Shown piece by piece: positions 11,487 to 23,534 of a stretch of 64,000 nt of DNA. This DNA is from Dactylorhiza incarnata (taxonomy: Eukaryota > Streptophyta > Magnoliopsida > Asparagales > Orchidaceae). A program made the position numbers and the translations under genes. Below the pieces are notes generated by a model that was not told the DNA's origin, ran no database searches, and worked only from the letters and a program-made list of their open reading frames with translations. The DNA is taken from positions 62,001-126,000 of the forward strand of contig JAWHQI010000272.1 of assembly GCA_033032865.1 (NCBI GenBank), in the 5' to 3' direction. Within the stretch, counting starts at the first letter, position 1. Each line of letters starts with the position of its first letter.

Positions 11487-12895
11487 AAAGTATCATATCA
11501 TCGAAATAGTTTGTCGTAGATAAATCTAAAGCTCAGATGTCGACGACATCGTCCTGAAGAAAGCTTATCGCAGATAAAGCTAAGATGTCTCTACGATATC
11601 ATCTTGAATAAGAAGTTCAACCTTGAAGACTAAAAGATATATCTACTTGATTCATAAAGAAAGGTTCACTTGGACAAACATCGACTTGAAGACCTCATGT
11701 CATCTAGAAGATCAAGATGATATCTTCTTAAAGAAAGACAGTCAGCCTGAAGAATAAGTCTAAGTCCAAATGAAAGTAACATCTCGACGATGTCGTCTAG
11801 AAGAAGTAATATCATTTTGATATTTAAGTAGAGCCGTGAAGGAGGAAGTATATCGATGTTATCATCGTGAAGTATATATATCGTATACACTGATCAAGAC
11901 GATATCATCTTGAAGGAACAATATCATCCTGACAGTTGCAGAGAGCATTTAATGCACCGGTTCTCTTGGAAATTGACATATAAGGAATGTGTATGCCACA
12001 TATCTTGCGCACAAATCAAGGAGCAGTAAATGATATATTCTCTATCGAATATAGCCGTTACACAATGATTAAGAAAGAAATTCATTATTTTTATATTCTG
12101 CAAGTTCCAAGAAAGGCCAATAATTATGATAAAGAATTGCCAAATTCTGCAACACATTTTCCAACGGAGAAATTGATGTTGCAATAATCAATAAGGACCT
12201 TTATGCATAAGTACAAAGGAGTATAAAAGAAAGATTTTCTTCTACAGAAGACACGATCACTTAGTATTCTTTCTCAAGTTCATCCTGATATATACTTAAA
12301 GAAGAGAAAGAAAAGAAGAAGACAAGAAGTCTTCATTAGCTATGTTGTGAAGATCAAAGAAGTTTCAAAAAAAGGTCCATTGATCCACAAGATCCTTGGA
12401 CTTAGAAGAAGAAGAAGATCTGCTATTCAAGTGTTTATTTTCTGAAGTCTTATCTTCTACAACAACAATTCTGTATTACTTTGTAGGGATCTTTGTGAGT
12501 CTGAGTTGTTAGGATCTAGTGATAGATATGAGTTGGTAGGGTTCTTGGTGAACCTGAGTTTGGTAGGATCTTGTTGAAGATCTGAGTTTGTAGAACTTGT
12601 AAAGTCTGAGCTTTGTAGGGTTCTGAGTGAACCTGAGTTGAAAGATCTAATTATAGTGAAAAGATCTAAGTTGGAGAAGTTGCCTAGTCTAGCACTCTGC
12701 TAGATAGGTGGGAGGGACAGTGGACTACCTCTAGACACATTGTCTAGTTGGGAACCACTATAAATCATTGTGTGTTTTCTGCGATGATTGTGTGTTGAAA
12801 TTGATAAACCTTTAAAGTAGCAAACAAATTGAAAACACCTAATCACCCCCCTTAGGTGTAGTTTATAGACAACACATATCTTTCAAAAGTCTTTA
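11485..12895 (+). repeat. 3' LTR of element B, 5'-truncated
   Basis: Matches 4392-5793 of the 5' LTR closely, including the TATA box at 12222 and the end ATATCTTTCA. The first ~260 bp, including TGTTGGG and the polypurine tract, are missing. The ORF3 coiled-coil sequence runs straight into mid-LTR, which indicates a deletion by illegitimate recombination. Confidence 0.88.
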
Positions 12896-13155
12896 GGAAA
12901 AAGTAATGCATAGAAACTAACCAACAGTAATCAAAAGGTTAAAATAAGAAGTAAAATAATTAAATATTTTGCCGATTTATTATATTTAGATACATTTTAA
13001 CACATCTGAATTATCAAAATAATAGATCAAGGTTTGATAAACTCACTCTCTGCAATCCAAAGGGATATCATGAAATACCCTTCTACTCTTTCATAGAACC
13101 TTATAATGGTAAAAGCAATGAGCCCAAGGTAACCTGGGTACCTTCTGATGTTTGA
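12896..13155 (+). pseudogene. Element A gag, C-terminal piece
   Basis: After the B insertion, a reading frame running into 13155 encodes a stretch ending KVTWVPSDV and a TGA. The WVP-S/K-D ending equals the gag terminus of B (NWVPKD) and resembles that of C (VVWVKNN). This places the boundary where protease would begin in an autonomous element. The first ~120 bases are too decayed to read. Confidence 0.65.
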
Positions 13156-13916
13156 GTTACTTGTGTAGGAAGATGTAGAGATCTTTTCCTAGAGAAAGTG
13201 AAGGGAAAAGAAAGAAGTTGATGATCAATTATAGACAACTCACATGCAAAGTGAGTAATCTATACTCCAAAATTCTCTCATGAGTTGATAATTAATAAAA
13301 TATTAATAAAAATACTATTTTCAATAAAAATCATTGCTGGGAAAAACAGCAAGAACTTTCTAAGGAGTTTAGAACTATTCATTCAGAGTTGCGTCGAATA
13401 GAATTTGACATACCATCTAAATCTACTCGATGCATGCACCAAAAGGAATATGCAACTGCTAATTCAGAGTTGCTTCAAATAGAATTTGACGTGCCGTCTA
13501 ATTCTATTCGACGCTAGCTTCGAGAGTCGTCCAAATCAGACAATTTGAATAGCATTCGACGCAATGTCGATTTCATATCGATGGATACGTCGAATTAATG
13601 GCTGCTCGTTAAATTCAAAGATACGTCGAGTTCTAATCGACACAACGTCGACATTAATCGCGCGCACCTTCACTTCTGGAAGCCACTTAGACACATTTTG
13701 GCATGCTGTCTATTAATCTTTTCGACGAAGCTTCAGATAAAACCCTAAGTTACGACGAATCATCTTCTTTTAAGCAAATTCAGCATTGAATTATTTACGC
13801 TTTCGAATTCTCTTCTCGTTGCTCTCGTGCTCTCCCCTTCTCCAGTTCTCTCGTATTCTTCTCTCCCCCCTTGTCCCTCTATCATTTTCTCATGTGTTTG
13901 CAGGTACCTTAAATCG
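13156..13916 (+). promoter_or_regulatory. A spacer: CpG-motif array and leader before ORF3, no pol
   Basis: There is no pol remnant. TTGTGTAGGAAG (about 13162) recalls the YAG site after gag in B and C. From 13390 to 13650 the sequence repeats GTCGAATAGAATTTGAC, CGTCGAGTTC, CGACGCAATGTCGA and similar motifs, the same type as in the A LTR. A TATA-like GATAAAACC lies at about 13736. A CT-rich leader (13805-13890) ends TGTTTGCAGGTACC, a good 3' splice-site match, a few bases before the ORF3 ATG at 13917. Promoter and splice use are inferences. Confidence 0.5.
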
Positions 13917-15667
13917 ATGGCTCCACCTAAGATGAATTTAGGTTTTGATGTGGATGTCGACTCCTTCAGTGCAGCGTCCAAAAGCTTCAAAGCCATTCTC
14001 GGCTTGTTTCAAGATGCTGGTTTAACTAAACTGATCTCAACAAGATGCAAGATCCTGGATATCGAACTGACTGAGTTCAAAGATAATGTTAAAATAGGAG
14101 AGAATGGATCCCTCAAGGGAAAAATTTCTGAGACAGATGTATAGATAACATAGGAATTACTGAACCAGACTTATGATCTTACAACTAGGAATGACTCAGG
14201 TGTATAGATAACAGAGGAATTACAGAATCAGACACATGATCTTACAACTAGGAATGACTTAGATGAATTAACAGGGGATGAGACCAAGAGGGCTCTGGAG
14301 ATTATGAAGTTCAAGAAAGACAAGCCCATCAATATGAAGAAGATTGATCTTTGAGAAGAATACAGGTTCCTTGCTGACATAGTAGGGAAGGTGCTGCTGT
14401 GTAAGATTTCAACACATGATGTTATTCCAAAGCAACAACTTCAAATAATTAGAGCTCTTGTTCTTAAGAAGAAGATTAATTGGGGGAGATGCCTACTTAA
14501 AATGATTGGGCACAAATATGCTCACAAAGAAAATGCCTATATGTGAATCATGAGCCAGGTGCTCCTCCATCACTACTCAATGGTCTGCAAGTCTAAAGGA
14601 GTGCCCATTCCTCCAGGAAAAAGGATGAACATAGGAATATTCTCCAAATGGATCTGGCAGATTCTGAAGCCTGGTCAATCTGCACCTTCTCCTCCTTCTC
14701 CAGCTCCACAAGACACAGTCCCAGATCTCTCAAGGGATGACATCTCAGCACAGGGTCCTGCAGCAGCACAACAAGACACCATCCCAGAAGATACTCCTGC
14801 CCAGAATGTCCTGTCCACCCCATCTACTACAGTTCTTGAGCCAACACCTCACATTCCTCTCCAACCACAACAACAAACATCCACCTTACTTCCAGACAAT
14901 CAGTTTGCTCCACCGCCACCACTAGTTTATATCTCTCCAAAAACCTATCAATCCCTTTCCCTTGTCCACCAGGATCCTCCAGATCTGAATAAGAACTTCA
15001 ATCCAATTCATCCAGAAATCTTATCCACTCCTCCACTTGCTTCTACCTCTCATTCAACACTCCCATTTGATGTTGAGCAAGCAATTGCAAAAGCAGTAGG
15101 GTTGGCTTCCAGCACCTTTGCTGACCTTATGACCTCTCAAGCCAGAAGACTTAATAAAAAATACACTCAGATGGAAAGTGAAATAATTGATTCAAGAGGG
15201 TCTCTCCTAGCTCTCAAAGAATTTGTGTCCTCCTCCATGGTCACTAAAGAGTTCTTAACCTCCCTTATCAGCAAGGTTAAAAAGGGGGAGAAAATTCAGG
15301 AGGAGGAAAGGTATATCCTAGAAAAGAATGACCAGGAGAAGGATAAGGATGTGGAAAATCCTGATTATCTTACTGTATTTCAAACAGTAAGGACAGATGC
15401 ACACATCCAGGGGAGCTCCCATCAACTCAGGGGGAGATTCTAGAAGTTGAACAAGCATTGGATGAGGTTGCAATAATTGTTAAGGAAGCTGCTCATGATG
15501 CTGAGGAGAATGCACAATCTCAGGGGGAGCTTCCCAATGAAGATGAAATCTATAAAGAAGCAGAGAGGAATTCTGAAGAAGAGAATGAAACACTAACATT
15601 TTCCCCAAGAAAGGTAATTCCAAAAGTATTCTCAAGAAAAAGGAAAACTCCTGAGAAGGAGCATTGA
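13917..15667 (+). pseudogene. Element A ORF3 (Sirevirus third ORF), broken
   Basis: ATG 13917 opens MAPPKMNLGFDVDVDSF, similar to the C ORF3 start (41985, minus). A 62-bp tandem duplication (14139-14200 and 14201-14262) shifts the frame. The conserved block DIVGKVLLCKISTHDVI near 14380 is followed by KKKINWGR, as in C. The longest open part is 14550-15443: a Pro/Gln-rich linker with SPAPPS-like runs, then helical segments near DVEQAIAKAVG and KVKKGEKIQEE. A second frame (15458-15667) gives an acidic and then basic C-terminus, RKRKTPEKEH. GGGGGAG purine tracts occur at 15282, 15430 and 15522. I see no membrane span. Function unknown. Confidence 0.75.
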
Positions 15668-15879
15668 AGATCAGGTATTCTGTCAATACTATATTTTCTC
15701 AAAGCAAACGTTTGTGGTGAACAATATAATTCCTTGACAATGTATGAAATGTCATGTGATTTTGTTCTATCATATCATATTGTCTATGTATGTCTTGCCT
15801 AAATTTCTGTTTATGTCAAAATATGTGTAAAATCATTTTAAACCATCTATAAAATTTGTTAAGATAAATAGGGGAAGAT
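15668..15879 (+). other. A 3' untranslated spacer and polypurine tract
   Basis: AT-rich, non-coding. It ends AAATAGGGGAAGAT (about 15866-15879), the polypurine tract that primes plus-strand synthesis, directly before the 3' LTR. J has AAATAGGGGAGAT at the same place (59575-59586). Confidence 0.7.
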
Positions 15880-17498
15880 TATTGGGAAAAACTCCTTTTG
15901 ATTTAACTTAACAAATTAACTACAAGTGATTTTACCTCTTAGGGTTTATTACCCACATTGTATAGTAAGGGTAATCTGGTCAGTTGATGTCTTAGGATGT
16001 CACACTCAACTTAGAGTGTTAGGTCCAAGTCAAAGAAAACACAAAAAAAGTTAAGATAAGACTTGCGGCGAATAAAATTCGACGCAACTTCGACTGGATA
16101 TCGACGTAACTTTGACTAGAAGTCGGAGCAACTTATTCAGTCCGTCAAAGTATAAAGTCAAGTCGACGCAATGTCGAAAGGGACTCGACACGGAAGGAAG
16201 AGCTTGTCGAAGCCATCTCAGGAGTCGATGCAACTTTAACTACAATTAGAAGTAGAAAATACAAGCTCAAGTCCAAGGCTTCAACTCAACAGACACGTAG
16301 ATAAGGAATCGACGTAACATCGACATCTGAGTTCAGGCAAAGCTAAGAAGAACTTTGAAGCTACATCGATAAGAACTCAGTGGTGCGTCGACATGAAGAT
16401 AGATGAAGTCGACGCAACGTCGAATACAGTCAGAAAAGGAAGCTTTTTCAGCTATCCTTTTGGGACCTTTTCAGAAGGACCACTGGGCTAGAGATAGTTC
16501 TCCAATGGCTCGTTTGTTGCCAAGAACAAAATGAAGCTGTCCAGGACACATCAAATCACTTTTGGAAGGTATTCAAAATGAATGGACGGGTCGAGAACAA
16601 AAGGTGAAAGGAAATTAGTGGGTAAGAGGAATTCCTTTTTCAGGACAAGTCAAAAGAAGAAGGGTATTTGAAAACTTAATCATACACATTAAGTATGAAA
16701 AAAGAGGAGAAGAAAATCAAAATACAATTATCACATTATTCTGGCTGTCGAATAGGGCTTTCATCTTCTTCACTCTCAAACCCTAAAATACAGATATATA
16801 GAAGTGCTCTCTCTGCACAGGAAGATATATTGCTGTTTTTTTTCATCATTATACAACAACAGAACAACAATAAGTACTGAGAGAAAAGGATCAAGCAAAA
16901 CAAACCCTTGCAAATCATCACTATCATAAGCAAGGGTTCATCATTTCAGATCCAGTGAAAGAAAGACAAAAGCAGCATATGAGCTTCTGAAGAATTCTGA
17001 GAACAAAATTCTTACCTTCTCCCTCTTACTTTCTTCTTACTATTTCCATTAACTGTAAAAGAGTTTTAAGAATCTCTCTTCCAAAGGATTCAATGGTTCA
17101 AGATCTCCTTATCAAAAGATCTTTGGTTTTAAGAGTCTCCTTACCAAAAGTCTCAGTGGTTCAAGATCTCCTTATCAAAAGATCTGTGGTTCTAAGAGTC
17201 TCCTTGTCAAAAGACTCAGGCACATATTGTGCAATCCTACCAGGTAGGTAGACGAGAGGACTACCCACATTTTGGGGAACCTCTATAAAATCCTTGTCTT
17301 TGCTGTGATTTTCAGTGTTGTCCCATTTAGTTTTCTGTGTTCATTTTCAGTAAACTTTATTTCATTTATTCTGCCTTTGGTTTTGCTGTGTGCATAATAC
17401 CTAAGTATTTTTTATTGTATGCACAATTAGGGTAAAAATATTTAAATCTCTATTCACCCCCCTCTAGATAATTCTCAGAGGCACACTGTGCACTTTCA
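15880..17498 (+). repeat. 3' LTR of element A
   Basis: Starts TATTGGGAAAAACTCC (TG mutated to TA) and ends GCACTTTCA. It is 1.62 kb and lacks the S1 insertion found in the 5' copy. It has the same TCGACG-rich upstream half (16070-16430). The first 140 bp also match J's LTR (59587), so A and J belong to one LTR family. It abuts copia pol fragment G, whose reading frame begins at once. Confidence 0.9.
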
Positions 17499-18283
17499 TA
17501 CTTTGATGTCTATTCACCTGTGTGTCACCTATCCACTATTAGGATTCTTCTTGCCTTGGCCTATATCGAGAACTTTATTGTTCATCAGATGGATGTGAAA
17601 ACAACCTTCTTGAATGGAGAGCTTGATAAAGAGATCTACATGACACAACCTGAAGGGTATGTCCATCCAGATCTAAAAGATAAAGTGTGTAAATTAGACA
17701 AATCCATCTATGGGCTTAAGCAAGCGCCTAAGATGTGGCACATGAAATTTGACCAAGTGGTAAAGAGTTTTGGCTTTCATTCCAATCTTTCTAACAAATG
17801 CCTTTATCACCGCTCTATGTCAAATAAAATAGTCATCACAAGTGTAAAGGATATCAAATCCGCAATCGCAACAGAATTTGACATGAAGGACCTTGGTCCC
17901 GTCGATACCCTTTTAGGTATGAAAGTTAGAGTTAATAAGGGTAGGGTTACTCTTAGTCGGGCTCATTATATTAAGAAACTTCTTTTAACCTGTGGATACA
18001 AAAATTGTAGGCCTGTAGAGACACCTTTCGATCATAACGTTAAGTTGAGTCCAAATGTTGGGACTAGCATTGATCAAGTGAACTATTCAAAAATAATTGG
18101 TAGTCTCATCTACGCCACAAGTTGCACTCGACCTGACATTCTCTTCTCTATTAGCATGTTGAGTCGCTTTACCAGTAGTCCGAGCAAAGAATATTGGGAT
18201 GCTCTCGACAGGCTGATGAGATACCTGTCAGGAACTAAAAATTATGGCTTGTGGTACACTAGTTAACATCCTACTATGGATTG
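17499..18283 (+). pseudogene. G: copia reverse transcriptase/RNase H fragment
   Basis: The open frame at 17520-18266 reads YSPVCHLSTIRILLALAY, MDVKTTFLNGELDKEIYM, SIYGLKQAPKMW, MKDLGPVDTLLGMKV and TRPDILFSISMLSRF: the middle and C-terminal part of copia RT and the start of RNase H. The segment with the catalytic YVDD motif is missing. The sequence jumps from CLYHRSMSNKIVITS to KDIKSAI near 17845, so the enzyme is dead. The 5' part lies beyond element A, outside the window, and D interrupts the 3' part at 18284. It resembles Tork-like copia more than the Sireviruses here, but the lineage is uncertain. Confidence 0.85.
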
Positions 18284-20941
18284 TGTTGGAACATGCGTTC
18301 TACAACTCTTTAGTTTGACAATATCAAATCCCATACTGTATTTGATCATACATGTCTTGGTTATAGTGTGCAGGATTACATGTGTGAAGATGTTGAGAAT
18401 TCCTATCTCTATGACCTACCGCCGGGTGCTAGTCCTACCGCCGGCGAAAGCCACATTGACGTGACTTGCTATTGACGCAAAAGAAAATATCAATGTGAAG
18501 TATTATGCCGTCGAGACGATATCGTCGAGAAGACTACCGCTGTGCGCTAACTTACTGCGGGAACTAGCTATGTCGACGAGACTGCCAGTGTCGACTTGAG
18601 ACCATGTCATCGAGATGAAAGCGTCAAGACGATATCAATGTGACTGCTACCGCGAGCGCTAGCCTACCGTCGTGCGCTAGGTTTGTTGATGAGAAGACTG
18701 CGTCGACTTGATGCTCTACTATCGTCGAGAAGGATTTGATGTGACTACTACCACGATGCGCTATCCTACCGCGCCGCACTATCCAAAGGCAGCAAGATAA
18801 TGTTCTTCGACATCTTCCTGATTTGGCGCTGGACAGATGTCGAAAGCACGTAAAGATGCTACCATCACACAGTAACTCTACCGCCGGCGGTAACTTAAAG
18901 AATCTGCTATAAAGGGTCCCGATTCCTTTCCTGAAAAAGTGAGACACACACTTACGAGAGTAGGGTTCATCAGCCACTTTTGGTGCACAAAACCACTGTC
19001 TTCATGCAAGGAAAACAAAACTATCTCCCTTTCGCTCAATCTTGAAGATATCCGAAGAGAAAAGTCTACAAAGACCATCCGCTGCTGATCGAGTGCAAGA
19101 GGAACGATATTTAGAAGCACCGATTGCTCACCACTCTACGGAGGATAGTGGTTTTTGAGGGAGCAATAGTTTCTATCTCTTTCTTATTCATTGTCTTTCA
19201 TTTTTCTCTTTGTTTAGTGTGAATGAAAATCAACCGGGGAGGTCGTCGGAATCCGGGGAGGATTCTGTAGGAAATCATCCTGGGAGGACGTCTAGATTTG
19301 GGATATCTATCTGGGCTCTAAAACCCTTCCTGGGAAGAAGGTGAAGAGCGGCTCAAAGACCTTTCCTGGGAGGAAATGGAGAGATCCATCCGGTTCTTGG
19401 ATTAGGGCCAGTATAGAAACCCAAGGTTGTTATATTCATCGCCTCCGATCTCCGACGTCATGGAGATCTAAGTTTTTTTTATAAATAATGTTTTGTTATT
19501 CAATGATATCTTGATTCTATATTTTATAATATACCATGCTGTGTTTTTCCTGGTGAAATATTGGTTGCTGCAGTACTATTCCTGAAAAATTATCCTGCAA
19601 TAATTGTGTTGTTTCTAGAGCTAACGCCGCACGGTAGGTTTACTGTTAAAATTTTTGATTTGAATCGTTTAGGAGTAAGCAGGAGTTGCATCAACTGAGT
19701 TATAGCCAAACAACCACAATGCCACACAGCAACACAATAGACTTTATTGAATCACAAAACTTGATTACAGTGCGAGGTATACATGGCGAGACATGATTCA
19801 TAAGAATTACGAAGGAGAGAAGAACAAAATACACCAAAAAACAAATCTGGCGACCTGACAAGCAGAGACCGCACAGACCACTGAACTCCAGAGATCGCCC
19901 GGCTTGACCTGAGACTGCACGAACAGAAAATAGCCAAGATGACCTCAGACCGCACTATAGGACCACCACCTCAGACCGCACGAACTGGAGCTTATTGAAC
20001 AAAGAATAGAAGCTGTTGCCAGACCCCAATTCAGATCGCCTAACCGCTGAAGGTCGCCTGATCGCTGAGCTCGCTGCGAACAACACAAGAACAACATAAA
20101 CCAGTCCGCAGACAAGTCGCTGCAAAATTGTTTATTCAAGCCGCTGGGAAATCACCAAGGAAGGAGACCGCAACCTGCTGACCGCAAACCTACGAACACA
20201 ACAAACAGTTAACTCGCTTCTGAGACCGCCCGACCTCAAAGTTGAGACCGCACGAAACAACCCAGGCTCTAGTTCTTACAGTTCTCGTTATGAATGATGG
20301 GCCATGCACCCCTATTTATAGGCGACAAGATGGATGTCATCACCGCCGCAAGAGAGATACAGTCACCACCCGCCAGATCGCCAGCGGTCTCACAGAGCAG
20401 ACCGCGCAATCACACCACTTGGACAACTTCTGTCCAAGACCGCAGATCAGTAGTAGACCGCGCACAGGCCGCGCGAACACAAGACCGCACACAAGCCGTG
20501 CGGACACAAGAACACTCCTTCCTTAGATCACCAAGAGCAAACCAAGAACATCTGGCCGACTTCAGAAAAGTCGCCAGACTAACCTGCATAAGCCGCCCGG
20601 TCACATCGGTTACACAAGAACAGACCGCCCAGTCTTCTTACAAAGGAGCAAGAACGACCAAGCAGAGCAGACCGGAAAGAGACCGGAATAAGCTAGAACA
20701 ACCCGGCCAACCAGCAGACCGCCAGAACCAGAGCGGCAGCACACCAACACAGAGACCGCGCGGTCTCAGCGGTCACCAAAATTCAGACCGCCGACCACCT
20801 TCCACTCCACTTCAATAATTTCAACAGGTACCGCCCAGCGCTAGCTCCAGTGCGTGCATTCCTACAGTATATTATTTAAATCTCCAATACTTGTTTAAAC
20901 ACCTTATTCACCCCCTCTAAGGTTGGCCACCCAATCCAACA
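18284..20941 (+). repeat. 5' LTR of element D (split by S2)
   Basis: Starts TGTTGGAACATGCG and ends CCAATCCAACA. It is about 1.47 kb after subtracting S2, matching 56402-57888. Between 18415 and 18900 it repeats a TACCGC...GCGCTA pattern many times, mixed with TCGACG/GACGATATC motifs. A TATA box (GCTATAAAGGG) lies near 18907. The CpGs differ from the 3' copy mainly by C-to-T or G-to-A changes. Confidence 0.9.
19644..20826 (-). mobile_element. S2: H-related solo LTR in the D 5' LTR
   Basis: Absent from the D 3' LTR. It begins TGTTAAAATTTTTG and ends ATTTCAACA. It shares both ends and many blocks with the H LTRs (CAAACAACCA, CATGGCGAGACATGATT, CTATTTATAGGC, CACTTCAATAATTTCAACA), in the same orientation. 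Flanks TTTAC (19639-19643) and GGTAC (20827-20831) are a poor duplication. It carries about 14 AGACCGC copies (GCGGTCT on the sense strand). Long frames inside it, such as 20294-20818, come from this GC-rich repetition and are not genes. Confidence 0.8.
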
Positions 20942-20943
20942 AG

Positions 20944-20954
20944 TAGTATTAGAG
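20944..20954 (+). promoter_or_regulatory. Primer-binding site of D, mutated
   Basis: TAGTATTAGAG follows the LTR end. It differs from TGGTATCAGAG by G-to-A and C-to-T, as expected from cytosine deamination. Confidence 0.75.
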
Positions 20955-20993
20955 GGGGTTTACTTCAAAAAAGGGTTAAACTCCTGATGTAAG

Positions 20994-22188
20994 ATGGCCA
21001 ACGTAAATCATGCTTTCCATGAGGTTCAAGGTGTGAGCAGACCCCCACTATTTATATATGGGGAGTGACTACAACCACTAGAAAAATCGAATGAAAATAT
21101 TCTTGATGACACAAAACATGGACTTATGGGCCATGGTTGAGTCAAAATATACCGCACCCACTATCACCGTAGGCAAACAAGTGTTGGAAAAACCTTGTGA
21201 TAAATGAGATGATGCGGATAAACTAAATTGCACCAATAATGTGAAAGCAATGAACTCTCTCTTTTGTGCGTTAGATAAAACTGAATTCAATAGAATATGC
21301 AATTGTGAAACTGCTTATGATATTTGGCAATTGCTTGAACTAACGCACGAAGGTACTTCGGAAGTGAAAGAGTCAAAGCTATTTCGACTAGAATTTGAAT
21401 ACGAACAGTTCTGTATGGAGATCGATGAGGAAGTGGACAACATGTACACTCTCCTCACGAAGATTGTGAATGCCTCCCGATCACTTGGAAAGACTTTCTC
21501 CAATGGGGACTTGGTGCGAAAAATTTTGCATTCTCTTCCTCCTCGGTTCAACCCAAAGGTGACCGCCATTGCTGAATCACACAACATTAGCACCTTGGAA
21601 ATTGAAAGCCTCATTGGGAATCTGAAAACCCATGAGTTGGAACTAAAATTTCAAAGCAAACAATATCCAAGGGAGCCAAAGAAGAAAGCTCTATCACTAA
21701 ATAAGGACAAGGGAAAGGAGGAAGTAGAAGAATCTGATGATGAAGAGAGCCTTTATGTACGAGAATTTAGAAGATTCTTGAAAAATCCCAAGAGACAAGA
21801 AAAGTTCAAGAAATTTCTGAAGAAGAGTGCTCAAGAGAAGAAGAGCTGGAACAAACCGTCAAAAGGGACGGAGAGTGACAAAGAAAAGTCAGTTCCGGAA
21901 TGCTTCCACTGTCACAGATCCGGGAACATGAAAAGGGAATGCCCAAAGCTTCAAAAGGAAGAAAAGGAGAAAATAAGTCAGGACAAAGGAAGGAATAAAG
22001 TGCTTAAAGCGTCAGCTTGGGACGATGCCTGTTCTGACGAGACAAGCACTTCCGGTTCAAGTATTGAGGATGAGGCAAATATGTGCCTCATGGGGAAGCA
22101 AGACAATGAATTTGATGGTGAATCCAGTGTTCAGAGTGACACTGAGGTAACCCCTACCTCCTACTATGAATTATACTATCTTCCTTAA
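20994..22188 (+). pseudogene. Element D gag, 5' part
   Basis: ATG 20994 gives MANVNHAFHEVQGVSRPPLF, then a TGA (from TGG) and a frameshift near 21065. The long frame 21241-22188 carries the UBN2 core (ALDKTEFNRICNCETAYDIW, RFNPKVTAIAES), a basic region and a zinc knuckle CFHCHRSGNMKREC, in which the expected His is Asn, followed by a Ser/Asp/Glu-rich tail. It is cut by the end of F at about 22170-22188, and the last residues before the stop are F sequence. The continuation is at 50773. Gag would form the particle shell. This copy is inactive. Confidence 0.85.
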
Positions 22189-23335
22189 ACAATTCTTAAC
22201 AGTCGATGAAACTTGAGTGCAACTTGAAGAACACAGAGTGATCATTTTGTTCTTCCCTTCTTTCTTTCTTCACCGCCGCTTGTACTGTTGTATTGCTAGG
22301 CGGGATCCTTTTTCGTTCCTTTCTCCTCTCTTTTTCTAGGGCATCACTGTTCCCTTTTATAGGATGGATGAGCCACTTAACGGTCACATATGATGTCCTT
22401 TACTGATAGACGCCCATCCCTCAAGAGCACACACTGATTGGATAATCAGGCGACGACATTAAATGTTGACAGTGCGTCCAACTACTTTTGAATCTGTCTG
22501 ACGATATTTCCATTGTTACGGCGACATGGACAATATCTCGACGACAAGGCTTATCGATGACTTGAACTGGCCTCTTCTTCAATTCTGCATCAGATAGTGA
22601 TATCTCGACGATACGAGACATCATTTATGCACTCGAGCTTAAGACGACACGATGTCATCAAACTGATATTGGCGAGAACTCCTTGTCTGCTAGATATCGC
22701 TGAAACCACATTATCTTGTCGACGACATAATTGATATTATGTCGACAGACTATACTTCAGCAACTGCCTGTCTTTATATGACCTTCTTTAGTCTTCTCGA
22801 CGTCACGCCTTCTTTATGAGAATGTCATCGGCATCAGTCTTGCTTAGCCTTTCCGACGACAAGGCTTCTTGTCGACGACATTTGTTCTTCCTTAGCCTTA
22901 TCGACGTTAAGGCTTCTTGTCGACGATATCATCGACATCTTTGAGTCTTCTTCTTCATCTCGAATTTCTGATATTGTCGTGTAGATGTCACAACGATATC
23001 ACCATTTTGCCTTGATCTGCATGTTGTTTATGATATGCCTGCTGTTGTCGATGATATGCCTGTTGTTGTCGATGATACGCTTGATCCTTTTCGACGACAT
23101 CAGACACAATCATTCTTCTTTGCTTTGCCCATCATTTCAATGATGTGCCTATACTTGTCGACGATATATCCAGCCTTTTTCGATGATATTATACTTAGGC
23201 AGGTTATTGAAGTACTAGACATATTATCTTATCTCTGTAAGCATGAACTAGATATGACATTAGATACAATTTGTACTTATCATTGAGCTGAGCACTTCTT
23301 CAAATCAGGAACACTGTTGGGCACTATTCCCAACA
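22189..23335 (-). repeat. 3' LTR of element F
   Basis: On the minus strand it starts TGTTGGGAATAGTGCC at 23335 and runs left to about 22175-22189. The exact end is unclear, because similarity with the 5' LTR reaches CTATCTTCC without a terminal TG. TATA (CCTATAAAAGGG on the minus strand) lies near 22353. The upstream half (22470-23200) holds more than a dozen TCGACGA, GACGATATC and CGACGACA motifs. A polypurine tract (AAGCGGAGAT, minus) adjoins at 23336. Confidence 0.85.
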
Positions 23336-23534
23336 ATCTCCGCTTATTTGAAGAAGTCATAACCCATTCAATGATAAAGTACATCTTAAGCAAATAAGCA
23401 TATATAATGATGACATTGCAGCTATGTTTGAGTGAACACAGAATTTGACAAATATTACTTCATTTATAAATAGTGCCAAATGTTTTTAAAGGATTTTGGC
23501 ATTTCTACATTTAGCCCCCTAAAGATTTAGCCAT

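Larger units (their letters stand above)
4131..12895 (+). mobile_element. Element B: pol-less Sirevirus-like retrotransposon
   Basis: Order: 5' LTR (4131-5793), PBS, gag (5860-7822), short spacer with a promoter-like region (7823-8495), ORF3 (8496-11486, split by L), and a truncated 3' LTR (11485-12895). No protease, integrase, reverse transcriptase or RNase H remains are present between gag and ORF3. It sits inside the gag of A. The flanks GAAAT (4126-4130) and AAAGT (12896-12900) are not a convincing 5-bp duplication, so the edges may have changed after insertion. Confidence 0.85.

Noticed and set aside
4126..12900. GAAAT/AAAGT as a target duplication of B
   Set aside because: Only three of five bases match; B's insertion is supported by the split A gag instead.
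13917..15667. ORF3 as a host gene with Pro-rich and coiled-coil regions
   Set aside because: The same ORF occurs at the same place in B, C, F and J, between gag or pol and the 3' LTR, so it belongs to the retrotransposons.
20242..20818. Long plus-strand frames rich in Arg, Thr and Pro in S2 (also in H LTRs at 27541-28462 and 32909-33767)
   Set aside because: They arise from the GC-rich AGACCGC motif array. No domain is present, and the LTR sense strand is opposite.
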